Assembly: GCF_024323335.1 (NCBI RefSeq)
Contig: NC_066580.1
Location: forward strand, 259,019,332-259,083,331
Source: Lathyrus oleraceus
Lineage: Eukaryota; Streptophyta; Magnoliopsida; Fabales; Fabaceae
Direction: 5' to 3'
DNA: 64,000 nucleotides
The notes beneath the pieces were generated by a model. That model had not been told where the DNA came from. It made no database searches and saw nothing but the letters and a program-made list of their open reading frames with translations. Below are positions 22,609 through 36,800 of the stretch, piece by piece. Position 1 is the first letter of the stretch. Every line of letters begins with the position of its first letter. The position numbers were made by a program, and so were the translations under genes.

Positions 22609-25600
22609 GCACCCATGCACAACATTGCTATTTTTGGTCAATTTTCAAATGGTGCAAAACTGAACTCCATAGCCTATAAATACAAGTGCATTGCTTCAGA
22701 AATGACACACACATTTCCCAAGGCTTGCCAAGCAAACTCAGAACCCTACTCCATAGAATTCCTTGAAGATTTCTTTGAAATCGAGCTTGAATTTCTCCTT
22801 TTGTTTTGGGATTCAAACTCCAAGTATCCATTTCCATTTTCATCTTAATTGATCACTACAAGCAAGAGGAGGAAGAACCAACTGGATTCACATTAAGATC
22901 AAGCCAAATCACTGTTACTCGAAGGTGATTTTTCCAAAACTCCAAGCCTTCGATTCTCTCTAAATTCTCCATTATTCTCTTTGTTTATTGGTTGTCTGGA
23001 GACCTACCAGGGTAGGCGACAAGATTGAGTTGCTTTGAGGTCAAATCGAAGCAACTCAGATCATGTACCTCAAAATTCAATTCCTCATATCTCTCAATAT
23101 ATTTGGAATTGGAGAAAATTGAGGCCAGATTCGAGCTCCTGAGCTTTTTCTATTTAAAATAGTGTCCTTACTTTTCATTTTCTTGATGGTTGAGGGTGGA
23201 CTAGTCCGGTGAGGTCCACCGGAGAAGACAACCTCAGTTAGGGCTCCGGTGATGTTTTGGCGCGTCTCCAGCCATCTGATCATCTTAAAACGTTTTAATC
23301 TCAACCTTTGTTTTGTTTGACCCAGCGTGTGGCACGTTGACTCAGGAACATGGTGGAAAGCATGCGTTTGGTCATCAGATTTGCCACCTCAATTAATGAG
23401 GGAGATCGGGTGGCCCTCATTTTTTCTATTTTCTTTTATAATTCTGATTTTTCATTTAATCCATTTATTTTGTTTAATTCATATTAATTTCATTTTTAAT
23501 CCAAAAAATATGGGACTTTCACAAAAAAATCTTTAAATATTTTCCATTTCCATATTTTGAATCAAATAATCTTTTGGATTAATTTTGATATTTTTCATGA
23601 ATTAAATGATTTTTAACTTGTTTTAAATATTTTTAAAATACTTCTGACTATCCAAAAATTATAAATTTTTTTGTCTAAGGTCCTTTGACCATGTTTGACC
23701 TAAGATAAATCCCTTGGCCATTTATTTGGTGTTTTGAAGGGATTTGAGGTTTTGTCCATTTTTAAATGCATTTTAATTCATTTTTATTTGATTTTTAATT
23801 GAATAAATGTTTAAAAATTGTGTTGAGCCATTTTTATGGTCTTGTGATGTTTGACTTTCTGTTTGGCCTTGGTCATGGTTGATTTGACTTTTATTTGATC
23901 AATACCATTGGATTTAGGGGATTGATGAAATGTACATTTCATCTCCCAAAATGAATGGATAATATTGATCAGATGAAATTCCTCCTATGATCAATTTGAG
24001 TTTCTACTTTCCCTTCCCTCTTTATCTTCATCCCTATTCTTTCCTAATCCATCATTGACCAATGATTTCTCTAATGTCTAAATGCTAGTTAATTCATCAA
24101 TGATCTTGTGTCAAATGAATCAACATAAGTCTGACTGAGATAGGTCCTTCCCATTTCTTTTAGTGTGTGGTATGTTTTAGGAGTTTGGTTCTTTATACCA
24201 AATCTCTAACCTGCATTAACACCTATATTTTATTGCCCGGTCTCAGACAGCTGTGACTTCTACATAAGTCCAATTACGATTGCTTAACATAGAGCTGAAT
24301 TTGTCCCTCATGGCATATCATTCTAGTAAGTGAGTTTGTAAGTCTCCCATTCTTCATCGAATTGTGTGAAAACTTGACCTTTTTTCCTTTTATGAGAGCT
24401 AGCGGCATACCTGTTGATTTATCCATGTTGGAGCCCTTCTCATGGATGATGTCTTGGTTCAAGAATTCATACTTGTGAATGAATGGTTGGGTGTTCTCCA
24501 AAGAATGACATAAACAATTAAAACTCTTCACTAACATTTAACAAATCATTGATTAACTTTTATTCATGTTGCTTTATGCTTTTCAAGTCATTTACTTTAT
24601 GCAATTTAAATTTCAGCACCTTTATCATTCATTGCCATTTACATTTCATGCAACTTGTTTATGTTTCAGTCCTTTTCACTTTCGTCTCTTGAGCCATATA
24701 TTGTGATTGTATATATTTGTTTGTTTGTGTTTGATTTTGTTTGTGGTATTAGGACCTTAAAATACCTAATAACAATGAAAACCCTAAAAATATCTTGGTG
24801 GACTGCTGGACTTGATCTGAACTTTTGGACTTAGAATTAGGCAACATTCCTTATGCTAAAGAACTTGGACAATGCCACTATTTGAGACTGAGTTGTCCTT
24901 TGATTATGCCTTCCATATGATGCAAGACCTTGAGTGCCTTTAATTCATCTGTTACTCTGTCTCCGTGCTTACTTGTTATACTGTTATTATTGTTTATGCC
25001 TGATGAATATTCTGAGTTGATTAAGGACTCTTTCATTTGATACATTGGAAGATATTGAAGAATGCTAGCTATTGGAGTGCTTGCTTGGATATTATGGCTA
25101 TATTTATTTGATGCATTGGTATTCATATGGTTTGCTTGGATATTGTTTATGTTTGTTGCTTGCTAAAGTCAAAAGGAAAATGGGTTTCTATATGACATTC
25201 TTGTCTGTTATATTGCATCCCATTGGTTAGATATTTTTAACCCTTAACTTTTAATTTTTTGTCTAGGATAGTCCCTTCATCTCCTCCCATTTCTTAAATT
25301 TCAAAATCACTCCCTCTTTTTCAAAAAACCTTCTTTGTTTGTGTTTTTCAATTTAGACATGTTTTAATGATTAGAAACTTTGGCCTTATGCCATTGAATT
25401 TATCAAACTTTTTCTTAATCAAACTTATGAATGAATTTAACCATATTGACTTTAGTTTCAAAAAAGACAAAAATAACTAACAACCCCATTCAAACCTTTG
25501 GCCTTTTATGCCTCTAATTGTTAAACTTTTGTTAAAATCAATTCACCAACTTCTTTGAAATTTTTACCACGAACTACGGGGTTTTGATCCCTCGCAAAAA

Positions 25601-25917
25601 TATAATTAATGAATTATTTTTCTCATCCCCTCACTCTATATTTTATCAAACATCATTTAGACCAAATCATTTGCATACAAAAAGGGCTCCCTAGGAGTAC
25701 CTAGGCACTTTAGGTGCTAACACCTTCCCTCTGTGTAACCAACCCCCTTACCTGTAATCTCTGACATTTTATTAGTTTTGATTTGAAAACTTCTTACCTT
25801 TGGGTTTTATTCGTACTTTTCCCTTTTCCTTTGAAAACAATAAAAGCGTGGTGGCAACTCTGATTTTATTGACGTCAAGTTTACCCATGATTTGAGGGTC
25901 ATTAAATTACTGCTACA
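22609..25917 (+). repeat. Ogre LTR, 5'-truncated (LTR2)
   Basis: It starts inside the LTR just upstream of the TATA box (22674-22682) and ends ACTGCTACA at 25917. The subfamily matches the solo LTR. The hairpin arms at about 23370 and 23403 pair with wobble and one or two mismatches. The PBS-like motif is TGGCAACTCTG at 25852-25862. It abuts LTR1 on the left and a reverse-oriented LTR on the right, the latter beginning GTATG. Confidence 0.85.
22674..22682 (+). promoter_or_regulatory. TATA box, LTR2
   Basis: CTATAAATA in AGCCTATAAATACAAG, 65 bp after the truncated left edge of this LTR. Confidence 0.6.
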
Positions 25918-28647
25918 GTATGCCACTAGCTCTCATGAAAGGAAAAAAGGTCAAGTTTTCACACAATGCCATGAATAATGGGATACTTACAATCTCACTT
26001 ACTAGAATGCTATGCCCTGCGGGACAAATTTAGCTCCATGTTAAGCAATCGTAATTGGACTTATATAAAAGTCACAACTATCTGAGGTTGGGAAATAAAG
26101 ATATTGGTGTTAATGCATGTTATAGACTTGGTACAAATAACCAAGTTCCTAAAACATACCACACACAAAAATAAAGTGGGAAGGACCTATCTCAATCCAG
26201 CTCATGTTGATTCATCTGACACAAGGTCATTAATGAATCAACTAGCATTTGGACATTAGAGAAATCATTGGTTAATGATGGATTAGGAAAGAATAGGGAT
26301 GAAGATGAAGAGGGAAGGGGAGATAGAAACCCAAATTGATAATAAGAGGAATTTCATCTGATCAATACTATCCATTCATTTTGGGGAATGAAATGTACAT
26401 TTCATCAACCCCCTAAATCCAATAGTATTGGTCAAATAAAAGTCAAATCAACCATGACCAAGGCTAAACAAAAAGTCAAACATCACAAGATAAATTAAAT
26501 GGCTCAACACAATTTTTAAATAATTATTCAATTAGAAATCAAATTTAAAAAGATTTAAAATGCATTTTTAAACGGACAAAACCTCAAATCCCTTCAAAAC
26601 ACCAAATGAATGGCTAAGGGATTTATCCTAGGTCAAACAAGGTCAAAGGACCTTAAACAAAAAAAATTAAAATTTTTGGAAAGTCAGAAGTTTTTTAAAA
26701 TATTTAAAAACAAGTCCAAAATTATTTAATTCACAAAAAATGTCAAAATTAATCCAAAAAATGATTTTAATTCAGAATATGGAAGAGAAAAATATTTAAA
26801 GATTTTTGGTAAAAGTCCCATATTTTTTGGATTAAAAACGAAATTTCTATGAATTAAATAAAATAAGAGGATTAAAAGGAAAATTTAAAAAGAAAAAGAA
26901 AATAGAAAAAACACGGGCCATCAGATCTCCCTCATTAATTGAGGTGGCAGATCTGATGGCCAGAAGCACGCGCTCCATCATGCACCACAGTCAACGCGGG
27001 TACACACTTGGTAATCAGAAGCGAAGGCCCAGATTAAAACATATGAACAAGATCAAATATTTATGAAGGCGCCAACGCACCACTGGAGCCCTAGCTCCGG
27101 TCTTCTTCTTCGGTGGACCTCATCGGACTAGTCTGACACCAACCTCCCTAAAAATGGAAAATGAATACACTAACCGAAAGGAAAAATGCTCAGGAGCTCG
27201 AATATGACCTCAATTTCTCCCAATTCCAAGTATATTAAAAGATACGTGTTTGTAGTTCAATGCTTGGGCCAGGTCTCTCCCATTCTGAGTAGGAGGGCAT
27301 GTATTTATAGGCTCTTACATTCATTTCTACACACTTCAAATTTTGAATCAAAAATAGAAACTCAAGTTGCATGGGTACATGGGCATGCATTTACGCCCAA
27401 ATGATGATTGCATTAAGTCCAAATTCATGCACAAAACATGCTGAGATCATAACATGAAGCCATGCAAAGGTTTTTGAAAACTGAGTTCAAAAGATGCCAA
27501 AACAAGCCATGCAAAGTAACCATGTTCAAGTCACTCAAAAATCATCAAAATGCCATGATATTGGATGTTTTGGAAAGCTAACATCAAAGGGAACAACCTT
27601 TCTATTGAAGACGTTTCCAGTTGGAGCTTGGATAATGATGAATTTTGAGGGGAATTTGGAGAAATCAAACATGGTTGAAAATTTTCTAAGTACAAAGTCA
27701 AATGACCACTTCTTCCACCTTGAATAACTTTTTCTATGAGCTTCAAATGAAAATGGTTCTTTCTTCAAAGTTGTATCTTTCTAATTCCTATTAAATTTGG
27801 TCATAAATTTGAAACCATTTGAATCTTGCATGAGGGAGTTATAGATTTTATAAGTTGAGGAAAAATGTGTGTTCAATGATGATGGTCCAAAATGACCTAA
27901 ATGTGTCCTCATGAAACATTCCCTTTAAAGTTGAATTTAATCTTTCTCAAAGAATAAAAGTTGGAGAAAACATCTTGAAATTGATCATGAAACTTGGATG
28001 GCCTTCATATCATAAAAATTGAGCAAGTTATGGTTCTTGTAAGTTGACCTTCCATCTAGGGCACAAACAAAATGACCTATAATCTTTTACCATAAACAAT
28101 GACTTTCTAAGAAAACTTAGCTCTTGATGTCAACATGAAAGTTGTTTGGAATGTCATAAATAGTAAATTTTCTCTTGGAATAATTTTCATATGACAAATA
28201 ATTGTAGGAGATAGGGTATAGGGAACCACAATTTTGACCAATTGACTTTCTCTGGTCAACCTCTTTGAACCAACTTGAAAATTTGAAATTATATTACTAT
28301 TTGGGGCTCATGGAGAATCATATATTCATAATATGATGTATCATGAAGTATCCCATGATATCTTTGATCAATTGATGAAGAAACTTGTTGAGGAAGTCAC
28401 ACAAGATACCTAGATGAATTAGGGCTTCCAAGGAAAACAAGTTCCAAACTTTTGATGAATTCTTGATCAAACTAACAAATAATGAACATGGGGATCCATA
28501 TATGATTCTTTGAATCATTGTGAACCATTCTTTGATTGATCCCTTGCATTGAGGGTCTCAAACCCTAGATATGGACTTGATGAGGCATAGGTGGACATAC
28601 ACACTACCTACAAAAGAAAACAAAATTATACTAGACATATTTTTTAT
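25918..28647 (-). repeat. Ogre 3' LTR fragment (element C)
   Basis: Reverse-oriented LTR missing both ends. Compared with the solo LTR, about 1.55 kb of the 3' end (left edge, GTATGCCACTAGC) and about 190 bp of the start are absent. About 340 bp between the primer-proximal part and the TATA box (27301-27310) are also deleted. It includes the best-preserved copy of the LTR hairpin, GGCCATCAGATCT (26916-26928) with AGATCTGATGGCC (26949-26961). Confidence 0.8.
27301..27310 (-). promoter_or_regulatory. TATA box, 3' LTR of element C
   Basis: CTATAAATAC on the minus strand, at the same LTR position as in the other copies. Confidence 0.55.
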
Positions 28648-30558
28648 ATTACCGGTTACTGGGTAATAAGCTCTTAGAGACCAAAAGATCTATCTAGGTA
28701 AGAACTAGAAAGAAATGGCCAAACAAGACTCAACCTAATGAGGATATAACCTAAGGGGAGTGGTTCTGTCCAGATAATGAACTGGGGAGGAAACATGAAT
28801 AGCAATCATCCACGAGGAAATAACTCAGTGGGGAAGAAGAAAGGATAAGCTCTTTCTGCTTAAGGGGATGACACTCTACATTGAAATAGGACAGACATGT
28901 TAAATCTGCATGGGGAAATGATATCACCAAAGCAGGGGACCAAAAAAAATGCACAATGAAATAATTTGATGTTGTGTTTTATGCATGTATATGCATGAAT
29001 ATGTATATGATTTTGCTGACAAACGATCACAAAGGATACAAATGATGAAGATTTGAATCATCACAACTAGATACTCAGCTAATCTCAATAAGATGGAAAC
29101 ACCAACCGGAGAACCTGCTAGGGATGAAAATAAATCACCGAGGATGTAAATCCTAACTCAAAATAATATTCAAATCAACTATGGTTGGGAAAAGGCATGG
29201 AAAACATGCGTCCAACATAAAGTACTGCGGATAAAGAGGGATCTGTTGAGGATCCTTATCAGAGCAACAAGTCATCACTGCGGAGAATTTTAAGTCAACA
29301 CCATATCAAATGGGAGACAACCCTGTAGGGGACACCAACAATACTGCTTAGAACCAAATATTGTCTGAAGGAAGAAATATTCTATCAGAAGATGGAATTC
29401 CGATGGGGTCTCAAGTCACAATAAGAGGTAAAACTCTGAGTGGGGAGAACCAGACGATCTACTGGGGATTCCATAAAAAACATCACTATGGGGCTTCACT
29501 GGGGATACAACAATCTGCCAAGACAAATCAAAGGCCACACGAGGATACAAAGATCAGCAAAAACTTTATCAGAGGGAAAGTAGTAGTCATCAGACTCTTC
29601 TTGGAGATTGAGAAATAATCCAATTTCAAGGTACCAGAATATCAACCAGATCTGTAGACTTCATGCAGGGGAGAAACTGTCACGGCTACGCAACACACAA
29701 ATAAAGGCATTGGGGATCTGGAGACCAACTAAAGGTTCCAAGAGAATCCAGGGTTCATTCACCGATACACAAACTAGGACATGAAAAAACATGAACACCT
29801 CAGCTGGGGAAAGATGAATTGCACAGGGAACAACATATCAGCTCTTCCAGGGATAAAAACCCACCAATCATGCTGGCGATGAACAACAAACTATTGTGGA
29901 GGTAAAGTCACCAAACCACTACTTGGGGAAGACCAACAATGCTTCACACCTCAAGACTTACCGTCCTTGAGATTGCTGTTGACGTTCCTTTTTTGAAATC
30001 GATTATTCTTAAAGTAAATGCCTTATTATTTCAAGAAAAATGGTTGTTCATTGATTTATTCATTTCAAAATTATCATCATAAGAATTCAATTTTAAAATA
30101 GAAACAAATAAAAATACGAAATAACTAGATAAAAGCTCAACTTTATTCAATAGAATGGTAGTCCGCAAATGGACGGACTCCATGGATCTTTACAAAGTTT
30201 GAAAATGGTAATTTACACGGAAAAGGGCTACATTGAATACAATGATCACTACTCTCCCTACAAACTTTGAAATCCAGTGTGTTCTTGTCTTCGGTTGAGA
30301 AGGATGAATCAGAACCAAATGACTGTTCAAAACTACTCAAAGATTAGGATCCGCCGAATGCAGTTACTTGCCATAATCCCTAATTTTTGCCTAGATTACC
30401 CTAGGGTGGGGTACTCAATCTACCGGGATGAATTTTCTATTTTATGTCTCTAACTTTTTCCTGGATCGCTCTTTCGGGTTTTCAATCCACAAAGATGCTC
30501 ATTTTTGCCTAAATCTCCCTTTCAAGTTTTCAACTTAGCGAGTTGTTCTTTTCTTTTT
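28648..30558 (-). other. 3' UTR of element C
   Basis: Non-coding region homologous to the 3' UTR of A, read on the minus strand. It contains TTACCGGTTACTGGG at its LTR-proximal edge and many CTGGGGA motifs (reverse of TCCCCAG), for example near 28,786, 28,828 and 29,460. The polypurine tract and LTR start are deleted. Confidence 0.7.
30391..30538 (-). other. Tandem stem-loop array after integrase (element C)
   Basis: Minus-strand counterpart of the array in A. Hairpin 1 (30538-30509) has CTAAGT/ATTTAG and inner CTT-GAAA-GGG. Hairpin 2 (30489-30462) has TGGAT/ATCCA. Hairpin 3 (30422-30392) has TAGATT/AATCTA plus an inner TACCC/GGGTA pair that is stronger than in A. Confidence 0.75.
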
Positions 30559-31840
30559 TTAGGAGAAGTATTTCTTAACTGAATCGGCGTTCACAGGACG
30601 CATGAACTCTTCACCATCCATATTTGTAAGAATCAATGCACCACCTGAAAAGGCTCTCTTAACAACATATGGGCCTTCATAATTAGGAGTCCATTTTCCC
30701 CTAGAATCAGGTTTGAAAGATAAAATCTTCTTGAGCACGAGGCTTGACGTTCTTATCAAAAGCTTTCTTCATTCTCTGCTGATATAATTGACCATGACAC
30801 ATGGCAGTCAATCTCTTCTCTTCAATCAAATTCAACGGATCATATCTAGCCTGGCACCATCCAGCTTCTGTCAACTTGGCTTCCATAAAAACACGCAATG
30901 ATGGGATCTCAACCTCCACGGGGAGCATAACTTCCATGCCATAAACAAGAGAGAAATGGGTTTCCCTTGTTGAAGTGTGAATGGATGTACGGTACCCATG
31001 CAAAGCAAATGGGAGCATCTCATTCTAATATTTTTTATGTCACAACCATCTTGTTTGCAGCTTCAACAACCCCATTCATCTTGGGTTTGTAGGGAGAAGA
31101 ATTATGATGTGCAATCTTGAAGTCCTTGCAAAGAGCTTCCACCATATTGTTGTTCATGCTAGATCCATCGTCAGTAATGATCTTACTTGGCACACCATAA
31201 CGACATATACTCTGATTCTTGATAAATTGGACCACAACCTGCTTGGTCACATTTGCATACGATGTTGCTTCAAGCCACTTTGTGAAGTAATCAATAGCCA
31301 CCAAAATGAAACGATGTTCGTTCGAAGCTTTGGGCTCAATCATACCAATCATATTAATTCCCCACATGGAGAAGGGCCATGGAGAGGAAATGACATTCAA
31401 TAGTGTCGGAGGAACATGAATCTTATCTGCATAAATTTGACACTTGTGGCATTTATTCACAAACTTGCAACAGTCAAATTCCATTATCAATCAATAGTAA
31501 CATGCTCTTAACATCTTCTTTGTCATAGCATGTCCATTGGAATGAGTACAAAAGGAACCTTCATGGACTTCTGTCATCAACAAATTTGCTTCATGTCTAT
31601 CCACGCATATGAGTAAAACCATATTGAAATTTCTCTTATAAAGCACATCACCATTCAGGTAGAAGTTACCAACTAATCTTCTCAAAGTCTTCTTATCTTT
31701 CAAAGATGCCCCAAACGCGTAAATATGATGTTGGAGGTAACATTTGATATAATAATACCATGGCTTTTTATCTTTGACTTCTTCAACAGAAAATACACGA
31801 GCTATCCTATCAAGACGCATCACAGTCAAATTGGGAACTT
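30559..31840 (-). pseudogene. Integrase (element C), decayed
   Basis: Pieces in several frames cover a Ty3/gypsy integrase. They are the N-terminal HEGSFCTHSNGHAM and FVNKCHKCQIY zinc finger, the catalytic core with GINMIGMIEP (the first Asp replaced by Asn), ITDDGSSMNN and NGVVEAANK, and the C-terminal GKWTPNYEGPYVVKRAF. Interruptions include a TAG/TGA near 31,491, a deletion of the conserved segment after NGVVEAANK near 31,040 and a frame break near 30,740. The normal C-terminus VKKYFS and stop are kept at about 30,560. Confidence 0.85.
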
Positions 31841-32350
31841 CATTCCAAAACATCACCACGATCATGGAAGCCAACGTTGCAAGAGCATTTGCCATCCGGT
31901 TTTAATCTCGAGGGATATTATTAAACTCAACCTTTGTAAAGAAAGTTGATATCCTCCTCGCATAATCTTTGTATGGTATCAAACTGGGTTGATTCGTCAA
32001 GATATTTAATTTTGAGATCAATGGCCTTTTCAAGCGCCATAATGCAAGCTTCATACTCAGCCATATTGATTGTACATTTGAAGGTCAATCTAGCTGTAAA
32101 CGGAAAATGAGCACCTTGAAGAGTAATAATCACAACCCCAATGCCATTACCATACGAATTAACAGTTCCATCAAATACCATGCCCCAACGAGAACCAGGC
32201 TCTGGCCCTTCTTCAAGCAATGGTTCATCACAATCTTTCATTTTCAAGTTCAAAATCTCTTCATTAGGAAAATCATACTGCACTGACTGATAATCTTCGA
32301 TAGGTTGGTGAGCCAAATGGTCAGCCAAGACACTACCTTTAATAGCTTTT
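31841..32350 (-). pseudogene. Second (archaeal-type) RNase H, deleted copy (element C)
   Basis: Between the RT-linked RNase H and integrase lies a second RNase H-like domain, known in Tat-lineage elements as aRNH. MVFDGTVNSYGNGIG carries the first Asp and NMAEYEACIMALEKA the Glu. The third catalytic block (GDSALVI in element D) is missing through a small deletion near 31,995, and a stop lies in the final IPRD-x-NRMANALA block near 31,905. Not functional. Confidence 0.75.
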
Positions 32351-33894
32351 TGAGATCAGTATTCAATATCATACTCAAATAATAACATCTACCAACGGGA
32401 GATCCTCCCAGTTAAAGTAGGTTTCTCAAAAATATACTTGATTGGATCTATTTTGGATATCAACCAAGTACTATGATTCAAAATATACTGGCACAGACGC
32501 TTAGCAGCCCAAGCCAATGTGCAGCATGTCTTCTCAAGCATAGAATACCGAGTCTCACAATCGGTAAACTTCTTACTGAGGTAGTAAATTGCATATTCTT
32601 TCTTCACATATTCATCTTTCTGACCAAGAACACATCCCATACTTTCTTCTAGCACAGTCAAATACATGATCAAAGGTCTTCCTTTAACAGGCGGACACAA
32701 AATCGAAGGCTCAAGCAGATATTATTTGATACTGTCACAAGCTTTCTGGAAATCTTTGGTCCAATCACAAGACTGATCTTTCCGAAGAAGCTTGAATATA
32801 GGCACACATGTGGAAGTCATATACGATATAAATCTTGAGATATAGTTCAAGTGATCGAGAAACCCTCTGACTTGCTTCTCAGTTTTGGGCGCAGGCATCT
32901 CTTGTATTGCTTTGACCTTGGCAGGATCAACTTCAATACCTTTCTCGCTGACAACAAAGCCCAACAACTTACCAGAACGAACACCAAAAGTAAACTTATT
33001 AGGATTCAAGCGGAGTTTATACTTCCTCAAACGCTGGAATAACTTCAACAAATTCTCAACATGCTCTTCTTCATCACTTGATTTAGCAATCATATCATCA
33101 ACATGGACTTCAATCTCTTTATGCATCATATCATGAAAAAGAGTGGTCATATCTCTCTTGTACGTCGCACCAGCATTCTTTAAACCAATGGGCATCACTC
33201 GATAATAGAATGTTCCCTAAGGTGTATTGATTGTGGTCTTCTCCATATTTTTGGGTGCCATCTTGATCTGATTATAACCGGAAAATCCATCCATAAATGA
33301 AAAGACTTTGAACTTAGCTATATTGTCTACCAACATATCAATGTGTGGCAGAGGAAATTTATCTTTTGGACTAGATTTATTCAAATCTCTATAATCAACA
33401 CACATACAGACTTTTCCATCTTTTTTAGGAAAAGGCACAATATTGGCCACCCATTGCGGATATTCGGAGGTAACAAGGAACCGATCATCAATTTGTTTCT
33501 ACACTTCCTCCTTAATCTTCACTGCCATATCAAGATGAGTTCTTCTCAATTTCTGCTGAATCGGCGGGAAATTTGGCTTCAAAGGCAATTTGTGCTCCAC
33601 AATCTCAGAATCCAAACCAGACATATCTTGATAGGACCAAGAAAACACATCAGAATACTCTTGAAGAAGATCAACCAACCCCTTCTTAGCTTCTAGACAC
33701 AGTTGAGACCCAATCTTGACTTCCTTCATATCATCATCGAAACCCAAGTTGACTAATTCAATTTGCTCTTCAAATGGTTGAATGACTTTTTCCTCGTGCT
33801 CAAGCAAACAGGATAACTCATAAGATACTTCTTCATCATCATTCTTTTCATCAGCTTCAAACACAGGGAAATCAAAGTTTGGAGAGGGAGTAGG
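32351..33894 (-). pseudogene. Reverse transcriptase and RNase H (element C), decayed
   Basis: The order on the minus strand is acidic linker, YSDVFSWSYQDMSGL, IQQKLRRTHLDMAVKIKEE, MANIVPFPKKDGKVCMCVD, FSFMDGFSGYNQI, then HVDDMIAKS, where the usual YVDD has His for Tyr, and the RNase H part PLIMYLTVLEESMGCVLGQ and AIYYLSKKFTDCETRYSMLE. Stops occur near 33,217 (Trp to stop), 33,499 and 32,719. The solo LTR interrupts the linker just upstream, at 33895. Confidence 0.9.
33890..33894. other. Target-site duplication GTAGG, left copy
   Basis: GTAGG immediately precedes the solo LTR; the second copy is at 38661-38665. Confidence 0.9.
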
Positions 33895-36800
33895 TGTAGT
33901 GGTAAATTCATGACCATCAAGCTATGGATAAACTTGACGTCAGTAAAACCAGAGTCGCCACCGCGCTTTTATTATTTCCAAAGGAAGAGGGAAAAGTACT
34001 AACAAAACCCAAAGATAAGAAGTATTGAAATCAAAACTAATAAAATGCCAGAGATTATAGGTAAGGGGGTTGGTTACACGGAGGGAGGTGTTAGCACCCA
34101 AAGTGTCTTAGGTACTCTTAGGGAGCCCTGTTTTGTGTGCAAGTGATTTAGGTCTAAATGATGTTTGATAAAATATAGAGTGGGGGATGAGAAAATAATT
34201 CATTAATTATATTTTTGTGTTAAACAAGACCTTTGGGCTTATGCCTACGTACCAATATAAAAATGGGGGATCAAAACCCCGTAGTTCGTGGTAAAAATTT
34301 CAAAGAAGTTGGTGAACTGATTTTAACAAAAGTTTAAACAGAGAAGACACAAAAGGCCAAAGATTTTAATGTGGTTATTAATTCTTTTTGTCTTTTGAAA
34401 TTGAAGTCAATATGGTTAAGTTCATTCACAAGTTTGATTAAGAAAAAAGTTTGAAAATTCATTCACATAAGGCCAAAGTTTCTAATCATTAAACATGTAT
34501 ATGTTAAAAACACAAACAAAGAAGGCTTTTGAAAAGAGGGAGAGATTTTGAAATTAAAGAACTGGAAGGAGATGAAGGGATTATCCTAGACAAAAATTAA
34601 AAATTAAGGGTTGAAAAGATCTGACCAATGGGATGCAATCCAATAGACAAGAACGTCATATAGAAACCCATTTTCCTTTTGGACTTTAGCAAGCAACAAG
34701 CATAAGAAATATCCAAGAAAACCATATGAAGACCAAGGCATCAAATAAATATAGCCATAATATCCAAGCAAGCACTCCAATATCTAGCAGTCTTTAGTGT
34801 CTTCCAATGTTTTAGATGAAATATTCCTTGATCAACTCAGAACAATCATCAGACATAAATAATGACAGTATAGGAATTAAGCACATAGACAAAGTAACAA
34901 ATGAATCAAAGGCACTCAAGGTCCTGCATCAGATGAAAGCGCAATCAAGGATAGCCCAGTCTTAGATAGTGGCGTTGGCCGAGTTCTTTAGCATAGGGAA
35001 TGTTGCCTAATTCTAAGTCCAAAAATTCACATCAAGCCCAACAGTCCACAAAGATGTTTTTAGGTTGTTTTTGTTATTATTAGGTGTTTTAAGGTCCTAA
35101 GACCACAAATAAAAACAAATAAAAACAAACAATATATACAATCACAAAATATGGCTCAAGTGAGCAAGGTGAAAAAGGACTGAAACATAAACAAGTATCA
35201 TGAAATGTAAATGGAAATGAATGATAAAGATGCTGAAATTTAAAGTGCATAAAGAAATGACTTAAAAAAAATAAAGCAACATGAATAAAAGTTAGTCAAC
35301 TGTTAGTCAAATTTTAGTGATGAGTTTTAATTGATTAAGTCATTCTTTGGAGACCACTCAACCCTTCATTCACAAGTATGAATTTTTGAACCAAGACATC
35401 ATCCATGAGAAGGGCTCCAACCTGGATAAATCAATAGCTATGCCACTAGCTCTCATAAAAGGAAAAAAGATCAAGTTTTCACATAATGCCATGAAGAATG
35501 GGAGACTTACAATCTCACTTACTAGAATGATATGCCTTGAGGAACAAATTTAGCTCTATGTTAAGAAATAGTAATTGCACTTATATAGAAGTCACAATTA
35601 TCTGAGGTCAGGCAATAAAATATAAGTGTTAATGTATGTTATAGATTTGGTATAAAGAACCAAACTCCTAAAACATACGACACACTAAAAGAAATGGGGA
35701 AGATCTATCTCAGTCAGACTTATGTTGATTCATCTAACACTAGGTCATTGATGAATCAACTAGTATTTAGACATTAGAGAAATCATTAGTCAATGATGGA
35801 TTGGGAAAGAATAGGTATGAAGATGAAGAGGGAAGGAAAGTAGAAACCCAAATTGATCAGAGGAGGAATTTCATCTGATCAATACTATCCATTGATTTTG
35901 GGAGATGAAATGTACATTTCATCAATCCCCTAAATCCAATGGTGTTGATCAAACAAAAGTCAAATCAACCATGAACAAGGCCAACTAGAAAGTCAAACAT
36001 CACAAGACCATAAAATTGACTCAACATAATTTTTAAACATTTAATCAATTAAAAATCAAATTAAAAATGAATTAAAATGCATTTTAAAATGGACAAAACC
36101 TCAAATCCCTTCAAACCTTCAAATAAATGGCCAAGGGATTTATCCTAGGTCAAACAACGTCGAAGGACCTTATACAAAAAAAAATCAATATTTTTGGAAA
36201 GTCAAAAGTATTTTAAAAATATTCAAAACAAGTCAAAAATCATTTAATTCATGAAAAATATCAAACTTAATCAAAAAATGATTTTAATTCAAAATATGGA
36301 AGAGGAAAATATTTGAACATTTTTGGTGAAAGTCCCATATTTTTTGGATTAAAAATGAAATTTCTATGAACTAAACAAAATAAATAGATTAAAAGTAAAA
36401 TCAGAAATAAAAGAGAATATAGAAGAAAAAAATGAAGGCCATCAGATCTCCCTCATTAATTGAGGTGGCAGATCTGATGACCGACACGCACTATCCACCA
36501 AACAACCTAGTCAACGCGTATGTAGCAATGGTAATCAAAATGGATGATTAAGATTAGAATGTGGCCTCATGATCAGATGGTTTGGACAATGCCAGCACAC
36601 CACCGAAGCCCTAGCTCCGGTCATCTTCTCTTGTGGACCTCACCAGACTGGTCCACCCTCAACCAACAAGAAAATGAAAAGTAAGGATATCATTTTAAAG
36701 AGAAAAAGCTCAGGAGCTCGAATCTTGCCTCAATTTTGTCCAATTCCAAATATATTGAGAGATATAAGGAATTGAATTTTGAGGTACACAATCTGAGTTG

